This document shows positions 35,237-44,498 of a stretch of 64,000 bases of DNA, in pieces. Numbering within the stretch: position 1 is the first letter of the stretch; each line of letters starts with the position of its first letter. Location: positions 62,001 through 126,000 of the forward strand of contig NZ_JAMQPN010000009.1 in the NCBI RefSeq assembly GCF_026151655.1. Direction: 5' to 3'. The notes below the pieces were generated by a model that had not been told where the DNA came from, made no database searches, and was given only the letters and a program-made list of their open reading frames with translations. The position numbers were made by a program, and so were the translations under genes. This DNA is from Leptospira soteropolitanensis. Its GTDB lineage: Bacteria; Spirochaetota; Leptospiria; Leptospirales; Leptospiraceae.

Positions 35237-37066
35237 GTGGTTTATTTATTCTTTTTTTTCAGTTTAGTTTCTTCTTTTCTCTTTATTTCTCCTAAAAACT
35301 TTCATACCCCCTTCCAAAAGGGGGTGTTTCTTTTTTTGTTTTTTCTAACCATCTTTCACTTTTGGAAAGAAAAAAAAACAGTACCTCAGTCAAAGCAGAA
35401 TCACAATCTAAGTAACTTCGGTCTGTTGTCTGACAAACAAATTGCGATTCTCCCATACCTACTCAGTTTCAGTTGCATTCTATTTATCATTACAAATACA
35501 TACCATGCGATCCAACTCACAAAATCTCTCGCAGGTGCTTTTTTATTTCAAGATGCAGATTATATTGGTATCTCAGATATCCTTTTGTCTTTATCAGAAG
35601 GGGATGGATTTACCAGCGGATATTATTCCGAATCAGGCAAAGGTAGTTACCTCCACCACCACTTCGCTCCAGGATTATTCGTTCTAACTCCTTTTATCAG
35701 TTGGATTCCTGATCGGTGGGGACTTGCTATTGCCGTTTTTTTTGTTTATCAATTAGCAACGATCCTTTGGCTTTTATGGGCTTATCAAATTTCCAAAAAC
35801 AATTTTAAAGATCGGGTGAGTAAATTCTTAATTTTTTGGGTTCTTCTCACAAACCAGTTGTATCTGTATCGCATAGGATCTAGTTATCATTTTGAAGTTC
35901 TTGTTCTCCTCTTTGGTCTTTTCTTTTTTTATATTTGGGAACAACGATGTAAGATACAAAATGTCCGGACTCATGTCTCCTGGTTCTATTATAGTATTTT
36001 AACTTTTGTCACCATTCTTTATCTCTCACTGAAAGAAGATATTGGCATCTACCTTCTTCTCTTTTTTCTACCAATCACTTTAGAGCGATTATACAAACTT
36101 TGGGTAAACAGGACAATACAAGGACAAACGATAGACGAACCATCTTACAACATTCAAGATCTGTTTTCCTACCGTTTATTTTTCCTGATCTTAAGCATTA
36201 CAATCCTATGGCTGGGTTTTGTTTTTATCATTTATCCAATGTCTAGTGGAAATAAAGGAGCCTTTTCCTGGACCCAAATACTGACCCAAGAATACCATTC
36301 CGCGTTCAAACAAGTAACAGGTATCAGAAAATCCATTCAGATTTTTCTTGAGTTAATCACAAGCGGTGGACTAGGAATCTTTCAAATGTTACCAGAAGTC
36401 ATCGGAGTTGGACTAATATACGCAACTCATATATTTTCCTCAAGGCCTTGGCACCATGAAGTTTATACGTATTACAGTTATTCTCTGGTTCCGATGATTC
36501 TCTACACGGGAATCCTCTGGATCCAATCAGAAAAAAAAATAAACTTTTCTTTTGCTTTTCTGATCCTTACTTGCCTCTTTTGGAAAAATTCTCTGGACCA
36601 AAATTTTCCATTGGATCCCAAAATGGAAAGCCCTTGGCAAAATCCTGGTTTGGAGGAAGAAATTCGAGAAGATATCAAAAGAACCAATTCCTTGTTTTTT
36701 TCCCAGATGGAGAAGATTCCATCCCAAATCCAGAATACCGAAATAAATTCAGGAAGTGTGAAGCGAGTAACAAAACAAAATAGAATTTTTGTATTTTCCC
36801 AATACAATCTTTCATTTTTGATCACTGACCAAATCAAAACCTATCCACTTGAACAAATTAAAAACTCTTTACCCATTTGTAAAAATGCAAATGTTTGTTA
36901 CGCGGTATTTGCCAAAGAATTTACTGATGAAATTCTATGGCCCCAATCTAGAATTTTAGAGTATAAAAAAGAAGTGGAAAACAGGGAAGGCGTATTGGTT
37001 TGGAAAGGCAAACAAGTGGAAGTTTGGCAATTACTAGAACCAACAAAAACGGAAAAACCCAAATAA
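35237..37066 (+). CDS. DUF2079-like polytopic membrane protein
   Basis: The 609-residue protein has about ten membrane helices and then a soluble C-terminal part (residues 470-609). FQDADYIGISDILLSLSEGD, then YLHHHFAPGLFVLTPFISWI, matches the acidic and HF-x-P motifs at the first periplasmic loop of DUF2079 proteins, a GT-C glycosyltransferase-like family. A transfer from a lipid-linked sugar is possible. It starts with a GTG touching the stop of the aldolase gene, so it is co-translated. No ribosome site of its own is visible. Confidence 0.75.
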   Translation: MVYLFFFFSLVSSFLFISPKNFHTPFQKGVFLFLFFLTIFHFWKEKKTVPQSKQNHNLSNFGLLSDKQIAILPYLLSFSCILFIITNTYHAIQLTKSLAGAFLFQDADYIGISDILLSLSEGDGFTSGYYSESGKGSYLHHHFAPGLFVLTPFISWIPDRWGLAIAVFFVYQLATILWLLWAYQISKNNFKDRVSKFLIFWVLLTNQLYLYRIGSSYHFEVLVLLFGLFFFYIWEQRCKIQNVRTHVSWFYYSILTFVTILYLSLKEDIGIYLLLFFLPITLERLYKLWVNRTIQGQTIDEPSYNIQDLFSYRLFFLILSITILWLGFVFIIYPMSSGNKGAFSWTQILTQEYHSAFKQVTGIRKSIQIFLELITSGGLGIFQMLPEVIGVGLIYATHIFSSRPWHHEVYTYYSYSLVPMILYTGILWIQSEKKINFSFAFLILTCLFWKNSLDQNFPLDPKMESPWQNPGLEEEIREDIKRTNSLFFSQMEKIPSQIQNTEINSGSVKRVTKQNRIFVFSQYNLSFLITDQIKTYPLEQIKNSLPICKNANVCYAVFAKEFTDEILWPQSRILEYKKEVENREGVLVWKGKQVEVWQLLEPTKTEKPK

Positions 37067-37171
37067 TTAAATCTTTTGATTATAGATCGAAAATACGAAC
37101 TAAACAATTGTGTATAAAAAAGAGCTAACCAATATTAGCTGACAAAGTCTACAGTCTTTTACCGATATCTT

Positions 37172-38194
37172 TTAGTCGATAATATGAAAGACTTCATATC
37201 CATTCTCACGTTTTTCGATACGAATCTGCCCTTCTAATACTAATTTTTGTATGATGCTATACACAAGACCAAGTGCTGTCGGTAGGTGGCCACCATTATG
37301 GACTTTTTTTCCTATGGCTGCTTCCATAAGCACTTTTAGATCCGATTCCCCTTCCTTAAGCCTACGAAGGACTCCTTTTTCCAATATACTTAGTGTTTTT
37401 TTCACAAGAGTGATGGTTTTTTTGGGATCTTCAATTTCGCTACCATGAGCTGGTAACATACGTTTGATGGGTTCCTCTAAAAGTTTGGAAAGTGTAAAAT
37501 AATAATCACTTAAATTACCATCCATTTCAGAATAGATGGCAGTGAGATTGGCAATGATGAGATCCCCTGAAAAATAAACACCTGTCGAAGGATCCACAGG
37601 TGTGATATGATATAAATTATGACCTGGTGTATGCAGAAACCTTAAAAGTCTTCCACCAAACTCTAAACTGTCATTGTGATCAATTTTTACATCAATTCGC
37701 AAAACTGGGTCTCCTTTTTTGGTTTCCCCGAATTTACTAAAAAATTGACGCCAACCTTTTCTAGATTCTTCCAAAATTCGATCGAGTTCTTCTTTATCCC
37801 CGAATGCTTTATGAAAAAGATCTTCTGTCGCTTCTTCAAAAAGTAACATTGATTCTAAATAATTTCCCACCCCGTCGGCCATAGCACGATACCCGTAGTA
37901 AGTTATATTTTTCGCATAAGACTTAAGCACTAAAGAAGAGGATATATGATCCAGATGATTGTGTGTATAAATAATATGACGGATGTCATTCAAAGAAAAT
38001 CCCTTTGATTTCAAAGAGGCTTGTAACATTGGAATAGATTCGATATAACCAGAGTCAATTAAGGTTAAACCATCATTTCCGTGATAAAGATAGATATTAT
38101 TAGGCGCGTAAAACGGCTGGGGAAGAACAATTTTAAAGACACCATCCCCGATGTCTTCCATGTCCGGAATTCTTTTGGGGATGGTAACTTTCAT
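37172..38194 (-). CDS. Metallo-beta-lactamase-fold hydrolase
   Basis: The 340-residue protein has the zinc motif THNHLDH (residues 77-83), a further His in LRFLHTPGHNLYHI and an Asp in VYFSGDLII, all as in the MBL superfamily. A C-terminal winged-helix-like region (KKVHNGGHLPTALGLVYSII) follows, as in LACTB2-like thioesterase or nuclease branches. The substrate is unknown. It lies nine bases after the MaoC gene, so the two form an operon; a thioesterase role on a CoA product would fit, but that is inference. Confidence 0.85.
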   Translation of the reverse strand: MKVTIPKRIPDMEDIGDGVFKIVLPQPFYAPNNIYLYHGNDGLTLIDSGYIESIPMLQASLKSKGFSLNDIRHIIYTHNHLDHISSSLVLKSYAKNITYYGYRAMADGVGNYLESMLLFEEATEDLFHKAFGDKEELDRILEESRKGWRQFFSKFGETKKGDPVLRIDVKIDHNDSLEFGGRLLRFLHTPGHNLYHITPVDPSTGVYFSGDLIIANLTAIYSEMDGNLSDYYFTLSKLLEEPIKRMLPAHGSEIEDPKKTITLVKKTLSILEKGVLRRLKEGESDLKVLMEAAIGKKVHNGGHLPTALGLVYSIIQKLVLEGQIRIEKRENGYEVFHIID

Positions 38195-38203
38195 TGTTTC
38201 ACC

Positions 38204-39382
38204 TTATGGTTGTTTTTTGATGATCAATCTTCTTTCGATTTCGAAGATTTTCTCTGGGATTTTTTCTTTTCCTAGTTTCTTTTTATCATTTTCTTTAAGG
38301 AAAAGATCAGCACCAAATTTATCCAATGCATCATTTGCTTTGATGTTTTTTAAACCAATGAATTGGATTTGAACTTCACCTGCTGGAATTCCATATTCAG
38401 TTCCTTTGTCTTCAGTGGTCAAAATTCTAGAAATACAAGTCACTGTGTCACCAGAAAAAGCAGGTTGTGTGTGGTATCCTTCGGTGAATCCAAGTTCCCA
38501 AATTGCGTTTTCAGAAATATCACGTGATGCCATACCAGCTAACCAACCAAATACGAGTCCACCGTAAACCACTGGTTCTCCACCCATAGGGCCAGAGATT
38601 CCTGCAGAATACAATTTATCATAATGAAGTGGGTGAGTATTTCCTACTCGGAATGTCCACTGGTAGTGTTCGTCAGTGATGGTTCTTCCATTTTGATGAA
38701 CATAAATTTGACCTGGTTTAAAGTTTTCAAAATAAGTATGTCCCCAAGTAACATCCTTCATCTCTGTTGGGAATTTGAGATTTGGCAGTTTGAGTGCTGG
38801 AGTTTTTGATTCCGGAAAGTAAGCCGAAGCATCACCTGGTTTTGGATTGCCTTTTGGTTTTCCATTGGACCTGTAGATCATGATTTTACGTTCGTATTGT
38901 AAAACCACTTCATTCTTTTGGTTAAGACAAAGTGTTCTTACATGAACGATTCCTGGTTTGTCTGGACCTTTGTCATCGACTGCTAAAATTTTAGTTCGGG
39001 AAGAAAGAGTATCTCCTGGATAAACTGGTAATAAAAATTGCGCGTTATAATAACCGAGGTTTGCAAGCGCCTTCTCACTGTTATTCTGAACACCAATCGA
39101 AAGTGCTAAGTTAAACACCATCAGAGGATGAACGAGTAAATCTGCAAATCCGTGAGCTTTTGCATATTCTGCAGAAAGGTAAAGTGGGTTTGCATCCATA
39201 AACACAGTGGCAAATTCTTGGGCAAAACTTCTGTCCACAGTGAATTGGCGAGGGTGAACATAAATATCACCTACATTGAATTCTTCGAGGTATCGTCCAT
39301 AAATGTTCTTTTTGACATCAGAGAGAGAAGCAGGTGTGTTGGGAGCTAACTCACCAAAGGGGGACATAGGTTTTTCGGCCAT
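38204..39382 (-). CDS. Double-hotdog MaoC hydratase, mesaconyl-CoA hydratase-like
   Basis: The 392-residue protein contains two MaoC-type hotdog domains (about 30-175 and 215-365). In the first, [20 protein letters not shown] followed by TLSSRTKI and [16 protein letters not shown] resembles mesaconyl-CoA (2-methylfumaryl-CoA) hydratase as I remember that family. In the second, [10 protein letters not shown] and [20 protein letters not shown] with [11 protein letters not shown] give the hydratase motif. It probably hydrates a branched C4-C5 enoyl-CoA. It is the first gene of a pair with the MBL-fold hydrolase. The exact substrate is uncertain. Confidence 0.75.
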   Translation of the reverse strand: MAEKPMSPFGELAPNTPASLSDVKKNIYGRYLEEFNVGDIYVHPRQFTVDRSFAQEFATVFMDANPLYLSAEYAKAHGFADLLVHPLMVFNLALSIGVQNNSEKALANLGYYNAQFLLPVYPGDTLSSRTKILAVDDKGPDKPGIVHVRTLCLNQKNEVVLQYERKIMIYRSNGKPKGNPKPGDASAYFPESKTPALKLPNLKFPTEMKDVTWGHTYFENFKPGQIYVHQNGRTITDEHYQWTFRVGNTHPLHYDKLYSAGISGPMGGEPVVYGGLVFGWLAGMASRDISENAIWELGFTEGYHTQPAFSGDTVTCISRILTTEDKGTEYGIPAGEVQIQFIGLKNIKANDALDKFGADLFLKENDKKKLGKEKIPEKIFEIERRLIIKKQP

Positions 39383-39453
39383 GGGAATTCCTTTTTCGAA
39401 TGGGATAGGACTAATTTTCCAAGAGAGGTCCTACCGAAAACGATTTTTCAGAC

Positions 39454-39648
39454 TCATCCGGTCGCTCGTTTGGCGTATTCCTCCTTCCAGGCACTATGCC
39501 AATGGTACCATTCTTCACGCACAGCACGGTAACGAACCAAATCACTACGAACTTCTAACATAAGTGATTCTAATTCTTCCACTCGGCGGAAAAGTCGTAA
39601 GGTCAATGCCTCCCACTCTTCTTTGTTTTGGTCCATCCTTGGTTCCAT
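39454..39648 (-). CDS. Small coiled-coil protein
   Basis: The 64-residue product is almost entirely charged helix (WEALTLRLFRRVEELESLML to the end), with heptad-like Leu spacing. No family is recognised. It could begin at 39648 or at the ATG at 39636. It is on the same strand as and 71 bases before the MaoC gene. The absence of another gene in this gap and its regular helix make it plausible. Confidence 0.5.
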   Translation of the reverse strand: MEPRMDQNKEEWEALTLRLFRRVEELESLMLEVRSDLVRYRAVREEWYHWHSAWKEEYAKRATG

Positions 39649-39720
39649 AAATTTTATATCGGCCGTTCTTTTCTGTAAAATGTTGCTTTTTTAGTCTCCT
39701 TCCCATTCGATTCATGGATC

Positions 39721-41325
39721 ATGAGCTTTGTTTTTCCTTCCGCAGATTCCGTTCCAGAAAAATACAGGATCCAACCGATCCACCAAAAAGAATACCTCCT
39801 AAATGGAGAAATTCGAATTTGGGAAGGGGAATCACAAATTGTCAAATCTCCCATCTTTCTGAACCAAAATGGAAAATCAGAACCAGTGATTTTAGGATCC
39901 TATCCTAATTTTGATGAAAAACAAAGTTTGTTGGCACTAGAGGCAGCAGTCAATGCATACAACCACGGAACAGGTGTTTGGCCCATTGCTACCTCTAAAG
40001 AAAGAATTGATGCAGTTCGAAAATTCATTACCCTAATGAAAGGCAAAAGAGACCAAATCATCCTACTCCTTATGTGGGAAATAGGTAAAACAGAAAAGGA
40101 TGCTACAAAAGAATTCGAAAGAACCATCGAATATCTAGAAGACACTATCGAATCATTACAAGAGCTTGAAACAACTTCCAGCAATTATATCAAAGAAGGC
40201 GGACTCATTGCACAAATCAAACGATCACCTTATGGGGTGGTTCTTTGTATGGGTCCGTTCAATTACCCCTTAAACGAAACATTCTGTACTCTCATCCCTG
40301 CCATACTAATGGGAAACACCGTTGTCTTCAAACCTGCAAAGTATGGAGTCTTATTATTACAACCTCTCCTAGAATGTTTTAAGGAAGCCTTTCCACCTGG
40401 AGTCATTAACACAGTCTATGGTGATGGTGCCAAAGTGATTTCTCCCATTATGGAGTCAGGGAAAATTGACGTTTTTGCTTTTATTGGTTCGAGTTCTACC
40501 GCAAACCTCATCACAAAAAAACATCCCAAACTCAATCGCCTAAGATCTGTTCTAGGACTTAACGCGAAAAACCCAGCGATTGTTTTACCTGATACCGATT
40601 TAAAATCAATGGTACCAGAAATTTTATCGGGATCTCTTGCTTATAATGGACAGAGATGTACAGCACTTAAGATTCTTTTTGTTCACAAAGATATTTTAGA
40701 TGAGTTTACTAAACTTTATTTAGAAGAACTAACAAAGTGGAAAGCTGGGATGCCTTGGGAAACGGAAGTCAATTTTACTCCACTCCCTGAAGAAGGAAAA
40801 ACCAAATGGTTAAAAGAACTTTTAGATGATGCTCTGACAAAAGGTGCAAAAATTTTGAATCCTGGTGGTGGAGAAATCAATGAGTCCTTTATGTTTCCAG
40901 CAGTCCTTTCCCCCATTCCACCAAACGCACGTTTGTATCAAGAAGAACAATTTGGGCCACTGGTGCCGATTGTTCCCTTTTCCTCCGTGGAAGAACCATT
41001 AAACTATATTTATGCATCCAATATGGGCCAACAGGCCAGTATCTTCGGAAAAGATCCAAAAACCATAGGCAAACTCATCGATATTCTTGTGAACCAAGTG
41101 GCAAGGGTCAATTGGAATGCGCAGTGCCAAAGGGGACCAGATTCCTTTCCTTTTTCTGGACGTAAAGATTCTGCTGACGGAACACTTTCCGTTTCCGATG
41201 CCCTTCGCGTATTTTCCATTCGTACTGTTGTGAGTTTCAAAGACAACGAGATGGGACGTAATCTTCTAGGAGATGTACTGAAAGAAAGGTCGTCGAATTA
41301 CCTAAGCCAAGAATTTCACTTGTAA
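39721..41325 (+). CDS. Aldehyde dehydrogenase, GapN-like
   Basis: The 534-residue protein is an NAD(P)-dependent aldehyde dehydrogenase. GPFNYPLNET carries the oxyanion Asn, FIGSSSTANLI the glycine motif and SLAYNGQRCTALKI the catalytic Cys (313). The nearest group I can name is non-phosphorylating glyceraldehyde-3-phosphate dehydrogenase (GapN-like), from NGQRCTALKI and its overall length. The usual E-L-G-G motif before the Cys reads GLNAKNPAIV (279-288), so the general-base Glu is missing at that place. It stands alone; the 64-residue gene diverges from it. Confidence 0.8.
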   Translation: MSFVFPSADSVPEKYRIQPIHQKEYLLNGEIRIWEGESQIVKSPIFLNQNGKSEPVILGSYPNFDEKQSLLALEAAVNAYNHGTGVWPIATSKERIDAVRKFITLMKGKRDQIILLLMWEIGKTEKDATKEFERTIEYLEDTIESLQELETTSSNYIKEGGLIAQIKRSPYGVVLCMGPFNYPLNETFCTLIPAILMGNTVVFKPAKYGVLLLQPLLECFKEAFPPGVINTVYGDGAKVISPIMESGKIDVFAFIGSSSTANLITKKHPKLNRLRSVLGLNAKNPAIVLPDTDLKSMVPEILSGSLAYNGQRCTALKILFVHKDILDEFTKLYLEELTKWKAGMPWETEVNFTPLPEEGKTKWLKELLDDALTKGAKILNPGGGEINESFMFPAVLSPIPPNARLYQEEQFGPLVPIVPFSSVEEPLNYIYASNMGQQASIFGKDPKTIGKLIDILVNQVARVNWNAQCQRGPDSFPFSGRKDSADGTLSVSDALRVFSIRTVVSFKDNEMGRNLLGDVLKERSSNYLSQEFHL

Positions 41326-41398
41326 CACTCTTTTCTTTTCCGATACTTGAGAAAGGTAAATCCCTAAATTGTTTTAGAGGATAAGGGAGGGTAACAAC

Positions 41399-42679
41399 TT
41401 GCGTCGGAATTGGTTCGTTTCTTTCCTTTTTCTTGTTTGGTTTCTTTCCTGTAACCAGGTGAACCCAAGAGACGAACTTTTGTTTACGCTTATGAGTGGT
41501 TTAAATCCTGTCATCACGAGTACGACAGTTTCCGTTGCCTCTTCTGCCAAAATCAATGTTTCCAGTACAAGTGTTTTATTGAAATATGGAACCCCACAAA
41601 ACTTTGGAATTTCTCTTGTCAGAGAACCCACTGCGAATGTAAACATTTCTCTGAGTTTTACTTCCTCCAAATTACAAGTAAACTCATCAAACTCCCCACT
41701 AACAAATGTTTTAACTTTTAATTCGAGCGATTATAATGTTACCAAAACTGTTAGTTTATCATCAGCAACTCAAATTTTAGATTCCTCTACCTTGACAATC
41801 ACGGCGACGAGTGCCGACCCTTTTTACAATACCAGTGGTGCTGTCTCCATTAGTCACATTTATATGGCATATACAGGAAATTCATTTGTCTTTCAGCAAG
41901 GTGTGCCGATACCTACACTCACTCCAGACATCCAATTTTCATTTACTTCTTGTTCGGTGACTCCTTCACTCCCTTCTGGGCTCAGTTTGAATACAAGCAC
42001 TTGTGTCATATCGGGAACGCCAACAGGCGGTATACAACCCGCAACTACTTACGCCGTGACAGCGACAAACGGAACCAATTTTATAAATCAAAATGTTTCT
42101 ATTCAAATAGAACCAAACGTATATAAAGTATTTGTTACTGCAGCTACATACGATGGTAACTTATCAGGAATCGCTGGTGCTGATGCTAAATGCAATGCAG
42201 ATGCAAACAAACCATCAACTGGAACTTATAAGGCAATGCTTACGGCTGGAACTATTCGAAGGGCCTGTTCTACGGATAATTGTGGTGGCAGCGGGGCAAA
42301 CGATAGCGAAAATATCCTTTGGGTTTTTCAATCAGGACGGATTTACATTCGCGCAAATGACTCGGCGAGTTTACTGAGTCCCAGTGCCGCCGGAATTTTA
42401 CCAGCAGATGGCTCAGGCAATTTCACAACCAATCCTTATTACCTGAACCATTCTTTTGATTCAGGAAGCACCATGAAGGAATATTGGACAGGCTTTGCAC
42501 AAACAAACTATTGGCAAAACAGTTTCAATTGTAATGACTGGACTGATGGAACCACAACATCACCCGCAAGTAATGGTGGAAGGGTAGGTGCATCCAATAG
42601 CACTAACTATTCGGCCCTTCGAAATGGTGGTGGGAGAAGTTGCTCTGCCACCTACTACCTTCTTTGTGTAGAACAATAA
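41399..42679 (+). CDS. Lipoprotein with Ig-like domain and leptospiral DUF1554 domain
   Basis: The 426-residue product starts at a TTG preceded by GGGAGG. A lipoprotein signal (WFVSFLFLVWFLSC) leads to a Ser/Thr-rich beta region (40-155), a putative Ig domain of He_PIG type (LPSGLSLNTSTCVISGTPT, about 155-230) and the DUF1554 domain (KVFVTAATYDGNLSGIAGAD to YYLLCVEQ), with several Cys that probably pair. DUF1554 proteins are typical of Leptospira and are thought to sit at the cell surface. It looks like a single-gene unit. Confidence 0.88.
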   Translation: MRRNWFVSFLFLVWFLSCNQVNPRDELLFTLMSGLNPVITSTTVSVASSAKINVSSTSVLLKYGTPQNFGISLVREPTANVNISLSFTSSKLQVNSSNSPLTNVLTFNSSDYNVTKTVSLSSATQILDSSTLTITATSADPFYNTSGAVSISHIYMAYTGNSFVFQQGVPIPTLTPDIQFSFTSCSVTPSLPSGLSLNTSTCVISGTPTGGIQPATTYAVTATNGTNFINQNVSIQIEPNVYKVFVTAATYDGNLSGIAGADAKCNADANKPSTGTYKAMLTAGTIRRACSTDNCGGSGANDSENILWVFQSGRIYIRANDSASLLSPSAAGILPADGSGNFTTNPYYLNHSFDSGSTMKEYWTGFAQTNYWQNSFNCNDWTDGTTTSPASNGGRVGASNSTNYSALRNGGGRSCSATYYLLCVEQ

Positions 42680-42687
42680 AAATTCTA

Positions 42688-42722
42688 ATTCAATATTCAA
42701 TATTCAATATTCAATATTCAAT
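42688..42722. repeat. Five tandem copies of ATTCAAT
   Basis: Five perfect seven-base units follow the stop of the DUF1554 gene by eight bases. Short perfect arrays like this change copy number by slippage and could serve as a strain marker. Confidence 0.85.
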
Positions 42723-43210
42723 AGCCCTTACTTTCAATGACAATTTCGCTGAAGGCAATATCATTCATTTAGTAAAAAAAATAAATCCAATTTCTAAATT
42801 TTGCCGGTTACCTAACACAGCGAATCACCTTCTTCATAGAATAGATTGATCCAGTGGTTTACTTTTTATGGTCGATTTCGAATCCAATTGGCACACCAAT
42901 TCGAGCGGCTTTCAAATCGAGTGACTTACCCTTTTCACGACCGTGACTGATCGATTTACATGACAATGCCCCTCACTTTCTCAATCCATCCGCTTTTCAA
43001 TTCAGCGGACTTCCTATCATCACAGTTGCCTTTTTCACTGACTTTCTAAATCCATTTGCTCGTGAAAGTGACTGACTTTCCAATTACATTCACTTTCAAT
43101 CGAAACTCGCTTTCCTTTGACACGCAGTCGACTTCGAACCCCACTGGAAAAGGTAACTCACTTACTTTTTTCACTCGCTTTCCAAAGAAACTGAGTTACA
43201 ATCTTTCTCC
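42723..43210. other. Non-coding gap with scattered actttc-type motifs
   Basis: This stretch of nearly 490 bases holds no convincing gene on either strand. From about 42905 it contains at least eight variants of RCTTTC(Y)AA, for example CACTTTCTCAATCC and GACTTTCTAAATCC, and several GTGACT words. A small hairpin, GAAAGT-GACTG-ACTTTC, lies at 43063-43079. It may be decayed repeat sequence or a leader region for the hydrolase gene at 43211. Confidence 0.5.
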
Positions 43211-44488
43211 GTGATCCAAATCCTTATCAACTCCCTAGCCGGAAAAACAGTTTCGCTTACCCAAAAAACAACCGATTCCCTGCTGAAAGGGGTACAATTC
43301 CTGGTCAAAGGAAGCCTAACGAGCGCAGGTGGAGGATTGGATTTACTCTCCAATGCATTTTTTTACAAACCAGAATGGAGAGAAGCCTTACAGAAAGCAG
43401 GAGTACAGGTCAAAGAAACTGGTCACAAATCAAATGAAAACTTACAAAAGACGATAGAACAAACGAACCAGGCTTTTGAAAAAGCACTCTTCAAAGTAGA
43501 ACTAACCGCAAAACACAGTGATGATATGGTATTTGATAATCGTATGGTATCAAGTGTCCTGGGAAGTTCTCACAATCAAAAATTCAAACTCACAAAGATT
43601 GATATGAGTTTTAGAACGATTGGAAAAGATATTACGGCAAAAGAAACCATTGCAGAATTTAAAGAATCCAAAAAAACAAAATCCGTTCTTTTCCTTCCTG
43701 GATTATTTACAGATGAGACCGTTTGGCAGGAACAAACTGTCGAGTATAAGGAAAGAAAAATTACCTCTCCTGGGCTTGCCACAGAATTACAAGAAAAAGG
43801 ATACTATCCATTTTATTTGAGATACAACCACGGTCTTCCCATCCATGAAAATGGAAAAAAACTAATGCATCTCTTAGATATTTTTTTTAATGAAGACCAA
43901 AACATAAAACCAGACATCATTTGTTATAGTTTAGGTTGTTTAATCTTTCGCTCTTGTTTATATCATGCAAAATTAGAGAACAAAGAATGGGTTCCTCGAT
44001 TTGGGAAAATCATACTGATCGCAGCACCAAACAAAGGTTCGTATTTAGAAAAAATAGGTTTTTGGCTTGGATTTTTGTTTGAAAAAAGTCCCAACGTAGC
44101 ACTCAAAATTATCGGAATGATAGGCAACCTTCGCAGTGATGCCATCAAAGACTTATCCTTCGGACTCATACGCAAAGAAGAAAAAGGGTGGATGGAAACC
44201 ATCTCTGGTTACTTCGGCGAAACCTATTTTGGTGAATTGGACGAGATGGATGTTTACCAAGCTTATGCACTTATGGAAGGAGTAGAAAACCCGTTACAAA
44301 ACTTTCTTGGGGATGGGTTTGTAGAGAAAAAAAGTCTTACCTACTTAACAGATAAGGTATTCACCAGAAAATCAAACCCCGCCTTACGAACACTTGAGCT
44401 AAACAAACAAAATCATTTTTCTATCATTAGCGCAAGGCCCTTAATCCATTGGGTAAAGGAAGTTTTTGGTGTGGCACCGAAGATTTGA
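43211..44488 (+). CDS. Alpha/beta hydrolase (PGAP1/lipase-like)
   Basis: The 425-residue protein has an N-terminal helical region (1-155) and an alpha/beta hydrolase core. VLFLPGLFTDETVWQEQ is the oxyanion strand-loop, IICYSLGCLIFRSCL is the nucleophile elbow with Ser in C-Y-S-L-G rather than G-x-S-x-G, IILIAAPNKGSYLEKIG resembles PGAP1-type lipases, LGDGFVEKKS offers the Asp and KQNHFSII the His. It could be an esterase or lipase; no signal peptide is seen. It starts with GTG and has no clear ribosome site. Confidence 0.72.
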   Translation: MIQILINSLAGKTVSLTQKTTDSLLKGVQFLVKGSLTSAGGGLDLLSNAFFYKPEWREALQKAGVQVKETGHKSNENLQKTIEQTNQAFEKALFKVELTAKHSDDMVFDNRMVSSVLGSSHNQKFKLTKIDMSFRTIGKDITAKETIAEFKESKKTKSVLFLPGLFTDETVWQEQTVEYKERKITSPGLATELQEKGYYPFYLRYNHGLPIHENGKKLMHLLDIFFNEDQNIKPDIICYSLGCLIFRSCLYHAKLENKEWVPRFGKIILIAAPNKGSYLEKIGFWLGFLFEKSPNVALKIIGMIGNLRSDAIKDLSFGLIRKEEKGWMETISGYFGETYFGELDEMDVYQAYALMEGVENPLQNFLGDGFVEKKSLTYLTDKVFTRKSNPALRTLELNKQNHFSIISARPLIHWVKEVFGVAPKI

Positions 44489-44498
44489 TTTTAAGATG

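Noticed and set aside
37105..37135. AGCTAA/TTAGCT hairpin after the DUF2079 gene
   Set aside because: The stem has only six base pairs, all but two A-T, and no T-run follows.
42866..42890. A TTCGAATCC word like a tRNA T-loop
   Set aside because: No acceptor stem, D-arm or anticodon arm can be folded around it.
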